Notes: a model not told the origin generated them from the letters alone. 59,215 nucleotides of DNA from Candidatus Eiseniibacteriota bacterium (GCA_030622115.1 JAUXGN010000017.1:1-59215), one strand, 5' to 3'; numbered from the stretch's first letter, positions 7,657 to 16,443 are shown. Program-made: numbers and translations.

Positions 7657-9099
7657 GTGGAAGAACGGGACCAGAGAGAGCACAGAGATTCCACCGAGTC
7701 GCCGGGGACACCCGGCGCCCCCGGAAGCTCCGAATCACCATCCACTGAGACACTCGAGCGCGAGCTCAAGATGGACATCACTAAAGGCAACGTTCTCAAG
7801 AACGTGCTCTACATGGGCATACCCTCGATGATTGGTTTCGGGGCGATGACCATCTACAGCCTCACCGACATCTATTGGGTCGGGAGACTCGGGACGACGC
7901 CCGTTGCCGCCATCACCCTCTTCGCCGCGATAGCATGGATCCTCGGTTCAGCGAACCAGATCGTCGGCACGGGGTCCGTCGCCCTTATCTCGCGCCGCTT
8001 CGGTGAGAGACGCTTTGAGGCCACGCGCGACGTCGTCCGGCAGACGCTGCTTCTCAAGTTCACGGTCGCCGCCCTTATGGGCGCTATTGGATTTGCAGTC
8101 GTGCCCGCCGTTCTCCGCTTCATGACCGACGATGCCGCCACGCGCGAGCTGGCGATGCGCTACGGGAGCATCTACTTAATCGGCCTCCCGTTCATGTTCT
8201 CGTCCTACTCCATCTACACCGCCCTTCGCGGCGTTGGCGATGCCCCGAAGGCGATGTACATCATGCTGATGTCGACCGTCCTCAACATCGGCCTCGATCC
8301 GCTCTTCATATTCCATTTCGACATGGGGATAGCGGGAGCGGCGCTTGCCACGGGGATCTCTGCCACATGCGCCGTTCTTGTAGGGATCTGGGTTCTCTCC
8401 TCGGGCCGATCGAACCTTAGAGTTCCGATCTGGCGGCGCTTCCACCCGCGGATCAGTGTCATGCTCGAAATCCTGAGAATAGGACTGCCGGCCGGTCTGA
8501 ACGGGCTCTTGAGAAGCCTTGCTCATTGGTACGTAGCGACACTGGTCGCGACCTTCGGCATCGTGGTGATAGCCGCTTACGGTCTAAGCCTCCGGATAAT
8601 GGAACTGGGCATCCTCTTCGCCGTGGGGCTCGAACTCGGTATCGGGGCGGTCGTCGGACAGAATCTCGGCGCGAACCAGAAGGACCGGGCACACGAGGCA
8701 GTCGTCAAGGCGACGCTTCTCGTTCTTGCGCTGACGGGCGTTCTCGGACTCATAGAGATTGGTTTCTCGAAAGAGATCCTTGGCCTCTTCAGCAATGATC
8801 AAGCTGTCGTGGCGGCCGGCATCCCGCTCATCAGGCTTATGGCCATCGCGCAAGTGATGATCGCCATGCACATAGTCATGTCGTCGGCTTTCTACGGCTC
8901 GGGCAACACGTGGCCGCCGACCATCATTTCGGCCATCATCGAGTGGGGTGTTCAGATCCCACTCGTACTCGGCGCGATACACATCCTTCACACGGACCAG
9001 ACCGGAGTCTGGTGGTCGATGTTCATTGCTGCTTGTGTGGAGGTTCTGCTGACGTACATCTGGTTCCAGAAGGGGCATTGGAAACACAAGAAGGTGTAG
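7657..9099 (+). CDS. MATE family multidrug/Na+ or H+ antiporter
   Basis: The conserved part (MDITKGNVLKNVLYMGIPSM onward, from 7771) is a typical 12-helix MATE exporter: paired domains, an ALISRRFGE segment in the loop region, and repeated IGLPAGLNGLLRSL and GLELGIGAVVGQNLGANQ segments. Such proteins expel cationic compounds in exchange for Na+ or H+. Start choice is uncertain. GTG 7657 has GAGGGG at fair spacing and adds a 38-residue hydrophilic Ser/Pro/Glu-rich leader; ATG 7771 gives the usual family N-terminus but lacks a clear Shine-Dalgarno; GTG 7615 overlaps its own AAGGAG. From 7657 the product is 480 residues. The kinase gene begins 21 bases after the stop. Confidence 0.88.
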   Translation: MEERDQREHRDSTESPGTPGAPGSSESPSTETLERELKMDITKGNVLKNVLYMGIPSMIGFGAMTIYSLTDIYWVGRLGTTPVAAITLFAAIAWILGSANQIVGTGSVALISRRFGERRFEATRDVVRQTLLLKFTVAALMGAIGFAVVPAVLRFMTDDAATRELAMRYGSIYLIGLPFMFSSYSIYTALRGVGDAPKAMYIMLMSTVLNIGLDPLFIFHFDMGIAGAALATGISATCAVLVGIWVLSSGRSNLRVPIWRRFHPRISVMLEILRIGLPAGLNGLLRSLAHWYVATLVATFGIVVIAAYGLSLRIMELGILFAVGLELGIGAVVGQNLGANQKDRAHEAVVKATLLVLALTGVLGLIEIGFSKEILGLFSNDQAVVAAGIPLIRLMAIAQVMIAMHIVMSSAFYGSGNTWPPTIISAIIEWGVQIPLVLGAIHILHTDQTGVWWSMFIAACVEVLLTYIWFQKGHWKHKKV

Positions 9100-9120
9100 C
9101 TCTCAAGGAGATGAAATCGC

Positions 9121-10062
9121 GTGGAGTTCGGACTTGCGATACGCGGTGACGTTGAATTCGACGTTGTTGGTTTCGGTCTCAATGCCGTCGATCACCTCTG
9201 CGTCATGCCGGAGCAGCCGGAGTACGGAGCCAAGCTTCCGATAGACACCTTTAAGCTTGCTCCAGGAGGGCAGGCCGCGAGCGCGATGGTCCAGTGCGCA
9301 AGACTCGGTCTCCGAGCGAAGTATGTAGGGAAGGTCGGCGGAGATGAGATCGGGGGCTTTTCGCTCAGAAGCATCGAGGCGGCTGGCGTGGACACCTCTG
9401 ATGTGATCGTTGCTGAAGGAGTGACGAACCAGCTCGCGATGATAATCATAGATGGGCGGACGGGTGAACGGACCATCCTGTGGCACAGGCCCGATGAGAT
9501 TGCCACTGTTCCATCAGAGATGACCCCCGAGAAGGTGTGCGCAGGCAGAGTGCTTCTCCTGGACGGACACGACGCGCCGGCAGCCGCCAGGGCCGCAGAA
9601 CTCGCCCGCGAGCACGGCAGCGTGGTCGTACTCGACGCGGAGACCGTCAAGGAAGGAACCGCTGAGCTTGTAGCCAACACGGACCTTCTCGTCGCATCGT
9701 CGAGGTTCCCCAGCCTCTTTACGGGGGAGGAGAACCCGGCTGTGGCCCTCTCGCTCATATCAGAAGCGGGCCCGTCGTTTGTGGCGATGACGCTTGGGGA
9801 GAAGGGCGCCGTTGCGCTCGGACCGGATGGCGACCTTATCGCATCGCCAGGATTCAAGGTGGACGTGAAGGACACGACCGGAGCAGGTGACATCTTCCAC
9901 GGCGCGTTCATCTACGGTCTTCTTCAGGGCTGGTCGGTCGAACGGACCTTCACCTTCTCGAATGCGGCTGCCGCCCTGAACTGCACGGCTCTGGGAGCAC
10001 GCGGCGGGATAGCGGGCCGGGACGAGATAGAGGCCCTGATCAAGCGCGACGGTCGGCTGTGA
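9121..10062 (+). CDS. PfkB-family carbohydrate/nucleoside kinase
   Basis: 313 residues, GTG start with AAGGAG ten bases upstream. Both family signatures are present: the N-terminal Gly-rich PGGQAASAMVQCARLGL with GKVGGDEIGGF, and the C-terminal DTTGAGDIFHGAFIYGLL containing the catalytic Asp and anion-hole Gly residues. The enzyme should phosphorylate a sugar-like hydroxyl with ATP; the family (ribokinase, fructokinase, adenosine kinase) does not let me name the substrate. It stands upstream of a HAD phosphatase and two peptidoglycan enzymes, so a cell-wall sugar substrate is possible but unproven. Confidence 0.88.
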   Translation: MEFGLAIRGDVEFDVVGFGLNAVDHLCVMPEQPEYGAKLPIDTFKLAPGGQAASAMVQCARLGLRAKYVGKVGGDEIGGFSLRSIEAAGVDTSDVIVAEGVTNQLAMIIIDGRTGERTILWHRPDEIATVPSEMTPEKVCAGRVLLLDGHDAPAAARAAELAREHGSVVVLDAETVKEGTAELVANTDLLVASSRFPSLFTGEENPAVALSLISEAGPSFVAMTLGEKGAVALGPDGDLIASPGFKVDVKDTTGAGDIFHGAFIYGLLQGWSVERTFTFSNAAAALNCTALGARGGIAGRDEIEALIKRDGRL

Positions 10063-10147
10063 CCGAGCAGGACGTGCGGCCAGGCCTGGAGCGCGCGACC
10101 CACGCCGCCGCAGCGCGCAGAACCTCAACACGAAACGGAGCGCGGAA

Positions 10148-10870
10148 TTGCGCACGGTAGACCTCATCATCTTCGATCTCGATGGCACTCTCTACTCTTC
10201 GACGGCGACGACCGTGGGAGCGCTCGAATGCGCCGTCCGCGACATCAACGAGCGACATGGCCTGAACATTCCACAACCGACCGAGGCGGAGGTCATGGGC
10301 GGCGTGGGGAATGCGCGCGAGGATTACGTCCACGGCGTACTACCCACCGTTCCCGACGAGCACGTGAATGAAGTGGCCGACCTCATCTGGCACTGGGAAC
10401 ACGAACTCATCGTAGGGGGCAAGGGTTCCCTGTTCCCCGGGATCCTGGGCGGTCTCGACCGCATGAAGGCGAACGGCTACGAACTCGCGGTCGCGACGAA
10501 CGCCGGGACTTCCTACATGAACTTCGTGCTGGACTACTTCGACATCAGGAAGTATTTCTCTGAGACGTGGTGCGCGGGCGAGCAAAACGCCGGCGACAAG
10601 GGAGATCTCATCATGGGCATCATCCAGCGGCTCGGCATCCTGCCGTGGCGGGCCGTCATGGTCGGAGACCGGAGCTCGGATATCCACGCCGCTCAGAAGG
10701 CAGGAGTTTGGTCCGTCGGATGCACGTGGGGGTTCGCGTCGAGTACGGAACTTGATGGAGCCGACGAGATCGCCGCGAGCTTCCCCAAGCTTTTGGAACT
10801 ACTCAAGGAATGGCCGGGCAAAGATGCGATGGCTGCACGACATATCGATGGTCCTTCCCAAGACTGGTGA
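10148..10870 (+). CDS. HAD-superfamily phosphatase (phosphoglycolate phosphatase-like)
   Basis: 240 residues from TTG 10148, the only start that keeps the first HAD motif. Motif I is IIFDLDGTLYSS (nucleophile DxD), motif II is VATNAG, and motifs III/IV are the Lys in NAGDKGDLI and VMVGDRSSDIHAAQKAG. A helical cap lies between motifs I and II, as in the PGP/Gph subfamily. Substrate not predictable. The gene starts 85 bases after the PfkB gene, and its 3' end overlaps the amidase reading frame, indicating co-transcription. Confidence 0.85.
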   Translation: MRTVDLIIFDLDGTLYSSTATTVGALECAVRDINERHGLNIPQPTEAEVMGGVGNAREDYVHGVLPTVPDEHVNEVADLIWHWEHELIVGGKGSLFPGILGGLDRMKANGYELAVATNAGTSYMNFVLDYFDIRKYFSETWCAGEQNAGDKGDLIMGIIQRLGILPWRAVMVGDRSSDIHAAQKAGVWSVGCTWGFASSTELDGADEIAASFPKLLELLKEWPGKDAMAARHIDGPSQDW

Positions 10871-11384
10871 GCCCGAGAGACGCGACGTCGCCGGGATCGA
10901 CACCATAGTCCTTCACTGCACAGCCATGCCCGGCTGGAATGTCTGGGAGACCGCGCGCTACCACACGGGGCCGAATCACATCTCCACGGACGGGTGCCCT
11001 TCAATCGCCTACGCCTATTTCGTGGAGCCCGATGGCCTGCTCTATCGCTGTCTGCCGCATGAGATACGCTCGTGGCACGTCGGGCCGTGGAATGAACGCT
11101 CAATAGGTGTCTGCATGGCGTACGAGGCATGCGATGAGCCGCCGCCGCGCGAGCAGCTGGACGTGGCCGTCGATATCTGTGCCGATCTCGCGCTTGGGCT
11201 TGGTCTTTCCGCCGAGCGCGTGATGGGGCACAGGGAGCTGGAGGGAACGGGTTTCGTCATCGAGAATGGTGAACGCATTCAGAAGAAGGAGTGCCCTGGG
11301 TCTCTGGTTGACATGGACGAGTTCCGGCGTGCGGTCGCGGCCGCGATTGAGCGGCCCCGCGGGCCGGGAGTGATGGAGGCATGA
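10824..11384 (+). CDS. N-acetylmuramoyl-L-alanine amidase, Amidase_2 (T7 lysozyme/AmpD-like)
   Basis: The domain runs from DTIVLHCTAMPG to the end and carries the zinc set of the family: His in VLHCTA, His in GHRELEG and Cys in ECPGS, with the Lys just before CPG that corresponds to the catalytic Lys of T7 lysozyme. It should cleave the amide bond between muramic acid and L-Ala. No signal peptide is visible, which points to cytosolic recycling (AmpD-like) or non-classical export. Start uncertain: ATG 10824 (186 residues, overlaps the HAD gene by 47 bases) or ATG 10848; neither has a strong Shine-Dalgarno. The stop overlaps the next ATG in an ATGA. Confidence 0.82.
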   Translation: MRWLHDISMVLPKTGEPERRDVAGIDTIVLHCTAMPGWNVWETARYHTGPNHISTDGCPSIAYAYFVEPDGLLYRCLPHEIRSWHVGPWNERSIGVCMAYEACDEPPPREQLDVAVDICADLALGLGLSAERVMGHRELEGTGFVIENGERIQKKECPGSLVDMDEFRRAVAAAIERPRGPGVMEA

Positions 11385-12988
11385 TGCGACGCTTGGAGAT
11401 CGCCCCGGTCCTGATACTGACGTTCGTGATGGCGCTGATCTTGTATCCGTGCGGGGCCGACGCCGCTGACGCAGCTTCTCTCGAGAGTCTCTCCTGGATC
11501 ATAGATTCATTCCTGGCGAAGCCGCACCTGCGAGGTGCGGAGCTCTCCATCATCGTCCAGTCGCTGGATCCCTGTCTGCCGGATCACGAGTCGCTCGGTG
11601 GAGACCTGCCGGATCACGAGTCGCTCGGTGGAGACCTGCCGGACCTTGGCTCGGCGGATGCAAGCACGCGCTGGTCGCTCTACGAGCGCCATGCCGACCG
11701 TCCGATGATCCCTGCCTCGAACATGAAGGTAGTGACGGCTGCGGCAACCCTCTCACTGCTGGGGCCCGACTACAGGTTCGAGACCAGCTTCTCGACCGAC
11801 AGCGATGTGACTTCCCCGGTCCTGAATGGCAACCTCTACGTGAGAGGCAGCGGTGATCCATCACTCGTATCCGAAGAACTCTGGAAGATCGCGGATGAGT
11901 TTCGGACAAGGGGAATCGAGCGGATCACGGGGGACATAGTCCTCGATGCATCGTATTTCGACGGCCTTGCGACGGCGACCGATGCCGCCGGAGATGGTGA
12001 TCGCGCCTACCACGCGAGAACGAGCGCCCTCTCCGCGAATTTCAACACGGTTCGCGTGCACGTCCACCCCGGCGCAAAGGCGCGAGATGCCGCCCGCGTT
12101 GAGCTTTCGCCCGAGACCGGATTCGTCGACGTGCTGAGCGACGCCACGACCTGCTCCGCCCACCGCAGCCAGACGATCCAGGTGAGGCGCAGTCTTGAAA
12201 GCGGTCGGAACGTCGTCCGTGTCTCCGGGCGGATACCTGTAGGCCACCGTGGAAAGGTATTCTATCGGAATATCGATGACCCCGTGGGATCGTTCGGTGC
12301 AACGCTCGTGAGCTTTCTGGAAGGCGCCGGCATAGCGCTTGATGGAAGCGTCGTCCAGGGCGCCGAACCCGACAACGCGCGCGAGCTGCTTGTTCACCGT
12401 TCGAAGCCGCTCTCGCTCATCGTCAGGGATCTCAACAAGTTCAGCAACAATTTCACAGCCGAGCAGCTTCTGAAGACACTCGGCGCGATGAACGGCGATG
12501 GGGGAAATCCTGACGACGGGAGTCCGGGCAACGAAAGCACGGACCACGGACCCCGAGCCTCCGGCACGACCGCTTCCGGAGCGACAGTCCTGATGGACTA
12601 TCTTGAGCAGCTTGGTATCGACACAGCCGAGCTGAGAATCGCCGATGGCTCGGGTCTGTCGCGCGAGAACAGGCTGACCGTACGTTCCCTTGCCGGCGTC
12701 ATCCGGGAGATGTACGCTGACTTCGGGGTAGGGTCCGAGTACCTCTCCTCGCTGAGCGTGAGCGGCACGGACGGGACGCTCGGAGACCGGATGGGCTTCG
12801 GCGGGTTGACCGGAGCGCTCAGGGCGAAGACCGGTCTTCTGGACGGTGTGACCGCTATCTCCGGTGTCATGGAGACCGTGACAGGGAAGAGGGTCCTCTT
12901 CTCCATAATCGTCAATGGTTGGTCGTGCGAGGCGTGGAAGGTCCACGACATGGAGCACGCGATCCTCCTTCACATCTACGAGAGCTAA
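11381..12988 (+). CDS. dacB: D-alanyl-D-alanine carboxypeptidase/endopeptidase, S13 (PBP4-type)
   Basis: 535 residues with an N-terminal signal peptide (VLILTFVMALILYPCGADA). The three penicillin-binding motifs are in order: SNMK (Ser113 nucleophile, Lys116), SNN (Ser355) and KTG (Lys483), with the long insertion between the first two that is typical of the S13 family. It trims or cuts cross-linked peptidoglycan in the periplasm. It overlaps the amidase stop by four bases, so the two wall enzymes are probably translated together. Odd features: a perfect 30-base duplication near residues 66-85, and a Gly/Asn/Ser-rich stretch (NGDGGNPDDGSPGNES) just after the SxN motif. Confidence 0.9.
   Translation: MMRRLEIAPVLILTFVMALILYPCGADAADAASLESLSWIIDSFLAKPHLRGAELSIIVQSLDPCLPDHESLGGDLPDHESLGGDLPDLGSADASTRWSLYERHADRPMIPASNMKVVTAAATLSLLGPDYRFETSFSTDSDVTSPVLNGNLYVRGSGDPSLVSEELWKIADEFRTRGIERITGDIVLDASYFDGLATATDAAGDGDRAYHARTSALSANFNTVRVHVHPGAKARDAARVELSPETGFVDVLSDATTCSAHRSQTIQVRRSLESGRNVVRVSGRIPVGHRGKVFYRNIDDPVGSFGATLVSFLEGAGIALDGSVVQGAEPDNARELLVHRSKPLSLIVRDLNKFSNNFTAEQLLKTLGAMNGDGGNPDDGSPGNESTDHGPRASGTTASGATVLMDYLEQLGIDTAELRIADGSGLSRENRLTVRSLAGVIREMYADFGVGSEYLSSLSVSGTDGTLGDRMGFGGLTGALRAKTGLLDGVTAISGVMETVTGKRVLFSIIVNGWSCEAWKVHDMEHAILLHIYES
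11576..11635 (+). repeat. Perfect 30-bp tandem duplication inside dacB
   Basis: Two identical 30-base units (11576-11605 and 11606-11635) are followed by the start of a third (CTGCCGGA). The reading frame is kept, so the protein gains LPDHESLGGD twice. Identity of both copies suggests a recent slippage or duplication event. Confidence 0.95.
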
Positions 12989-13007
12989 GGACGAGGAGGT
13001 GTCGGAC

Positions 13008-14123
13008 GTGGCAAAGGAGCGGCCCCCCAGATTCACAGCCAGGGATTTCGGCGCTACGGCGCGAACTCTCATCCTGTGGGTCGTGGCGAACTCGCTTGCA
13101 GGCGCCCTCGTCGGCGTGGCGATTGCTCTCTTCGCCGATCGCCCCGGTGCGATCCAGAGTTTCGTTCCCTTGAGCATCCTCTTTGCCAACGCCGTTGGCT
13201 TTGCAGCTGGGCTCACCGCGCGCTTCATTTTGCCACGCTACAGTGTGCTACCGGTCTACGTAAGGGTTCCGCTCGCCATCATCACGCTTCTTGCGGGGGG
13301 CGCGTTCGGATCGGTTTTGGTTATCTTTCGGAACCCCTTGTTCGTTCTCTATCAGGGCCGCCTGACCCTTCTGCTCGTGCTGGTCGACAGCGTCATCGCG
13401 GTCATTGTCGGCCTCATCACCTACAACTACGAGCAGATGAGACAGGAGATAGAACGAGGCTACAGGGAACTCGCCGAGAACCGCGTCCGGGAGGAAAGAC
13501 TGAGAGAGCTTGCCACGCGGTCCGAGCTAAAGGCCCTGAAGGCCCAGATCAACCCGCATTTCCTCTTCAATGCGCTGAACTCCATCTCGGCACTGACGAC
13601 CATAGATCCGGAGGCCGCCCGGCGCACGCTCGAGCGCCTCGCCAGCGTGTTCAGGAAAACCCTTCTGGCTTCGGAGCAGGGCAGCGTGCCGCTCACCCGG
13701 GAGCTGGAACTCGTCGACGCCTACCTTGACATCGAGCGGGCCCGCTTCGGAGACCGGATGCGCGTGGAGCACTCGATAGCACCGGGCGCCGGAGATGTGG
13801 AGATCCCGCCGCTCATACTGCAACCGATCGTGGAGAACGCCGTGCGCCACGGGATATCACCGAGCGTGAGCGGTGGAACCGTGAGCATTGATGCAAGGAT
13901 CACGGACGGATTCCTCGTGATCACGGTGCGAGACGATGGTGTCGGTGTCTCGACCGACGATTTGCACGACACAATGTCGACCGGCTACGGTCTAAGGAGT
14001 GTGCGCGACAGGCTCAGCACGCGCTACGGCCCCGGCGACTGGGTCACGATCACGAGCGAGCCCGACCGTGGGATGACCGTCCGCCTCACCATTCCCATCG
14101 GAGCGGGGGAGGAAGAGGAATGA
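13008..14123 (+). CDS. LytS/YehU-type sensor histidine kinase with four-helix membrane module
   Basis: Start GTG 13008 is chosen because ACGAGGAGG lies just upstream and the gene then begins 19 bases after dacB. Product 371 residues: four membrane helices (about 20-42, 50-72, 78-100, 108-130), a coiled linker, then the His_kinase segment QINPHFLFNALNSI with the phospho-acceptor His184, and HATPase_c boxes (LQPIVENAVRHGI, VRDDGVGVS, GYGLRSVRDRL). Such kinases phosphorylate LytTR-type regulators, and that partner overlaps its stop by four bases. The membrane part is not the 5TM LytS or GAF type but matches the N-terminus of the phosphatase encoded at 16444. Confidence 0.9.
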   Translation: MAKERPPRFTARDFGATARTLILWVVANSLAGALVGVAIALFADRPGAIQSFVPLSILFANAVGFAAGLTARFILPRYSVLPVYVRVPLAIITLLAGGAFGSVLVIFRNPLFVLYQGRLTLLLVLVDSVIAVIVGLITYNYEQMRQEIERGYRELAENRVREERLRELATRSELKALKAQINPHFLFNALNSISALTTIDPEAARRTLERLASVFRKTLLASEQGSVPLTRELELVDAYLDIERARFGDRMRVEHSIAPGAGDVEIPPLILQPIVENAVRHGISPSVSGGTVSIDARITDGFLVITVRDDGVGVSTDDLHDTMSTGYGLRSVRDRLSTRYGPGDWVTITSEPDRGMTVRLTIPIGAGEEEE

Positions 14124-14875
14124 TCGATACGATCAGGGTTCTTGTCGTCGACGATGAGGAACTGGCGCGCGCACGGGTGAAGGCCCTCCTTGCAGAATGC
14201 GAGGGGTGCGAGTGTGTGGGCGAGGCGGAGAACGGTCTCGTGGCAGTGGAGAGGATCAAGGAGCTCTCCCCGGATCTTGTCATACTCGACATACAGATGC
14301 CCGGCATGAGCGGTTTCGAGGTGATCGAAGCCCTCGACGACACACCTCTCATCATCTTCGCGACCGCATTCGACGAGTACGCCATCAAGGCCTTTGAGGT
14401 GAACTCAATCGACTACCTTCTTAAGCCGATTGAGAAGGAGAGATTCGCGGAGGCGATCGGGCGGGCGCGCGAGCTCCTCGATAGCGACCCGACACTCAGC
14501 GAACACATAGACCGTCTGGCGACGCTCGTTCGCCACGAGGGCATCAACCGGCTGCCCGTCACGAAGGGCAAGAAAATCGTAGTGTTGGATATCGATCGAA
14601 TCGTATGGATCGAGGCATCCGACGAACTCATTTTCGTACACACGAAGGCCGAGCGCTACCTCGTCAACATGACAATGACGGAGCTCGAACGAAGGCTGGA
14701 TGGAACCGTATTCTTCCGGACCCACCGATCGAGCATCGTGAACCTGAATCGCGTGGTCGAGATCGTCCCGTGGTTCGGAGGGAAGTACAAGGTCGTCATG
14801 GACGACGCCGATCGCACGGAGGTCGTGCTCTCCCGCGCGCGGGCGAAGAGCCTGCGCGGGATTCTGCCCTGGTAG
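14120..14875 (+). CDS. LytTR-family response regulator
   Basis: 251 residues starting in the ATGA overlap with the kinase. Residues 1-120 are a receiver domain with the acidic pair VVDDEE, phospho-acceptor Asp57 (VILDIQMPG), the conserved Thr in FATAFDEYA and Lys in LKPIEK. Residues about 140-245 are a LytTR DNA-binding domain (IVVLDIDRIVWIEASDE, FFRTHRSSIVNLNRV). It should bind tandem direct repeats upstream of weak promoters. Three 20-base repeats begin 25 bases past its stop, in front of the next gene, and are a natural candidate target. Confidence 0.93.
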   Translation: MIDTIRVLVVDDEELARARVKALLAECEGCECVGEAENGLVAVERIKELSPDLVILDIQMPGMSGFEVIEALDDTPLIIFATAFDEYAIKAFEVNSIDYLLKPIEKERFAEAIGRARELLDSDPTLSEHIDRLATLVRHEGINRLPVTKGKKIVVLDIDRIVWIEASDELIFVHTKAERYLVNMTMTELERRLDGTVFFRTHRSSIVNLNRVVEIVPWFGGKYKVVMDDADRTEVVLSRARAKSLRGILPW

Positions 14876-14900
14876 CAGGGCTCCAACTCACCTGCAGGAA

Positions 14901-14960
14901 CCACCACTTCACGGGTGCATCCGTCATTTGACGGGCGTATCCGTCACTTGACGGACATTG
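14901..14960 (+). repeat. Three tandem 20-bp repeats, two of them palindromic (candidate operator)
   Basis: Units 14901-14920, 14921-14940 and 14941-14960 are in exact 20-base register. Units 2 and 3 each contain a dyad (CCGTCA-TT-TGACGG and TCCGTCA-CT-TGACGGA); unit 1 is a degraded copy (CCACCACTTCACGG). A two-turn period puts all copies on one DNA face. The array ends two bases before the -35 position of the promoter candidate for the bactofilin-like gene, as expected for an activator site. The neighbouring LytTR regulator is the obvious candidate binder. Confidence 0.7.
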
Positions 14961-14962
14961 CC

Positions 14963-14991
14963 TTCATGCAATGCCGTCCGGCTCGTATTAT
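14963..14991 (+). promoter_or_regulatory. Candidate activator-dependent promoter of the bactofilin-like gene
   Basis: TATTAT (14986-14991) is a good -10 element; 17 bases upstream the -35 position reads only TTCATG. A poor -35 directly abutting the three 20-base repeats is the classic layout of a class II-like activated promoter. The leader to ATG 15085 would be about 85 bases. Inference from pattern only. Confidence 0.45.
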
Positions 14992-15084
14992 TGCACTGTG
15001 AGAGACATACGAGAGCAAAGCAGCCAGCCCGGCTGGGGGCGCTGCAGACACGGCTCATGTCGAGCCGATAACGGGGGGAAGGAA

Positions 15085-16440
15085 ATGAGTGCGAAGCGGA
15101 ACATCATGGCGAGCATCGTGGTCATAGTGATTGCGCTCGTGATTGGGCTCGCAGTTCCTGCCGCCGCCGACGGAGTGGTTCTCGGGAAGGCCGCCACGGC
15201 GGCCGTCGCCGGAGCGGCAACGAGCGCGGCGTCGGGGATCCAGACGATCGACGATTCGGTCATTCCATCGTCCGGGACGAGCATCACTGCCAACACGATG
15301 CGGTTCGAGCAGACGGGGAGCTTCAACATCCCTGAGGGTGAGACGGAGTCCTACGATGTCTATATCTGGACTCAGGCCTTCAATATCGACGGAACACTCG
15401 ACGGCGACGCCATCGTCTGGGCGCAGTGGGTAACGATCAACGGGACGCTGACCCAGGACCTGCTCGTATTTGCTCAGGACGTCACCATCAACGGTATCGT
15501 CGGTGATGATGTCCGGATCTTCGCCCAGAACGTCTACATCCATGGAACGATAAAGGGTGATGCTTTGATCGGGGCAGCGAACCTCATCATCTACGACGAT
15601 GCCGTCATCGAAGGCAGCCTTCTCGCTGGGGCCGGTCAAATGACGCACCGTGGAACCGTCAAGGGCGACGCGAGAATCGGCCTGGGTGAGCTCACAATGG
15701 CCGGCGTGATCGAGGGCAACGCCGAGCTTTTCACGGACGGAGGTATCACGCTTCTCGACGGAGCGCACATCGGCGGCGATCTCATCTACCAGGGACCGAC
15801 ACAGATCGATTTCGGCAGCGGGGTCTGTTCCGGATCCATCACATTCAGGGAGCAGGACACTGACAAGGATGATATCGCTGACGCCATCAGTTCCTTCGGG
15901 CGCTTTAAGTCTGTCATGCATCTTCTCGGGCTCATCGCTGCCATCATCGCGGGCAGCATCATCATCGCCTTGACGAGCGATCATGCGAAGAAGACGGCCA
16001 ACATTATCAGGACGAAGCCTCTCAAGAGCGTGGGGATCGGGTTCATCGCTTTCATCTGTATGCCGATCATCATCGTTCTCTCGATTGTCTTCATCATCAC
16101 GATTCCTTTCGGTGTCGTGTTGACGATGGCCTATCTCATCGCTCTATACATCGCCAAGTTCTACGTAGCCATCTGGCTTGGTAACACGGTTCTCAGGCGC
16201 GGTGATGCAATCATGACGAAGTCGCCTGTTCCTCCAATGCTGCTTGGTCTACTCGGTGTCTACATCATCACCGCGATACCAGTCATAGGCACGCTGTCAG
16301 GCATCGTCATCATCTTCTTCGGTCTCGGCGCGCTGCTGCAGCGGAAGGAGACCGGTTTGGCCACCGCTTTTGAGCCGACACCGGTTGTGACCGAAGTAGG
16401 ACTTCCGAGTGCATTCCCCGGAACCGGTACGGAGGAATAG
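15085..16440 (+). CDS. Bactofilin-like polymer-forming beta-helix protein with C-terminal membrane domain
   Basis: ATG 15085 follows GGGGGAAGGAA; product 451 residues. A signal peptide or first helix (IMASIVVIVIALVIGLAVPAAA) is followed by a hydrophilic stretch. Residues about 85-260 hold repeated short beta segments (DGTLDGDAIVWAQ, NGTLTQDLLVFAQ, NGIVGDDVRIFAQ, HGTIKGDALIGAA), the right-handed beta-helix pattern of polymer-forming (bactofilin) proteins. From about 277 there are four or five hydrophobic helices. The repeat domain is therefore probably outside the cytoplasmic membrane, unlike classical cytosolic bactofilins. A short charged tail follows. The SpoIIE-type phosphatase gene starts three bases after its stop, so the two are co-expressed. 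Function inferred: an envelope scaffold. Confidence 0.8.
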   Translation: MSAKRNIMASIVVIVIALVIGLAVPAAADGVVLGKAATAAVAGAATSAASGIQTIDDSVIPSSGTSITANTMRFEQTGSFNIPEGETESYDVYIWTQAFNIDGTLDGDAIVWAQWVTINGTLTQDLLVFAQDVTINGIVGDDVRIFAQNVYIHGTIKGDALIGAANLIIYDDAVIEGSLLAGAGQMTHRGTVKGDARIGLGELTMAGVIEGNAELFTDGGITLLDGAHIGGDLIYQGPTQIDFGSGVCSGSITFREQDTDKDDIADAISSFGRFKSVMHLLGLIAAIIAGSIIIALTSDHAKKTANIIRTKPLKSVGIGFIAFICMPIIIVLSIVFIITIPFGVVLTMAYLIALYIAKFYVAIWLGNTVLRRGDAIMTKSPVPPMLLGLLGVYIITAIPVIGTLSGIVIIFFGLGALLQRKETGLATAFEPTPVVTEVGLPSAFPGTGTEE

Positions 16441-16443
16441 CCG

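Noticed and set aside
11861-13228. Long open frame on the minus strand opposite dacB
   Set aside because: Low-complexity antisense frame of a confirmed gene in GC-rich DNA.
14971-15084. Upstream extension of the bactofilin-like gene to 14971
   Set aside because: It crosses the -10 element, lacks a Shine-Dalgarno, and the better start at 15085 has GGGGGAAGGAA.
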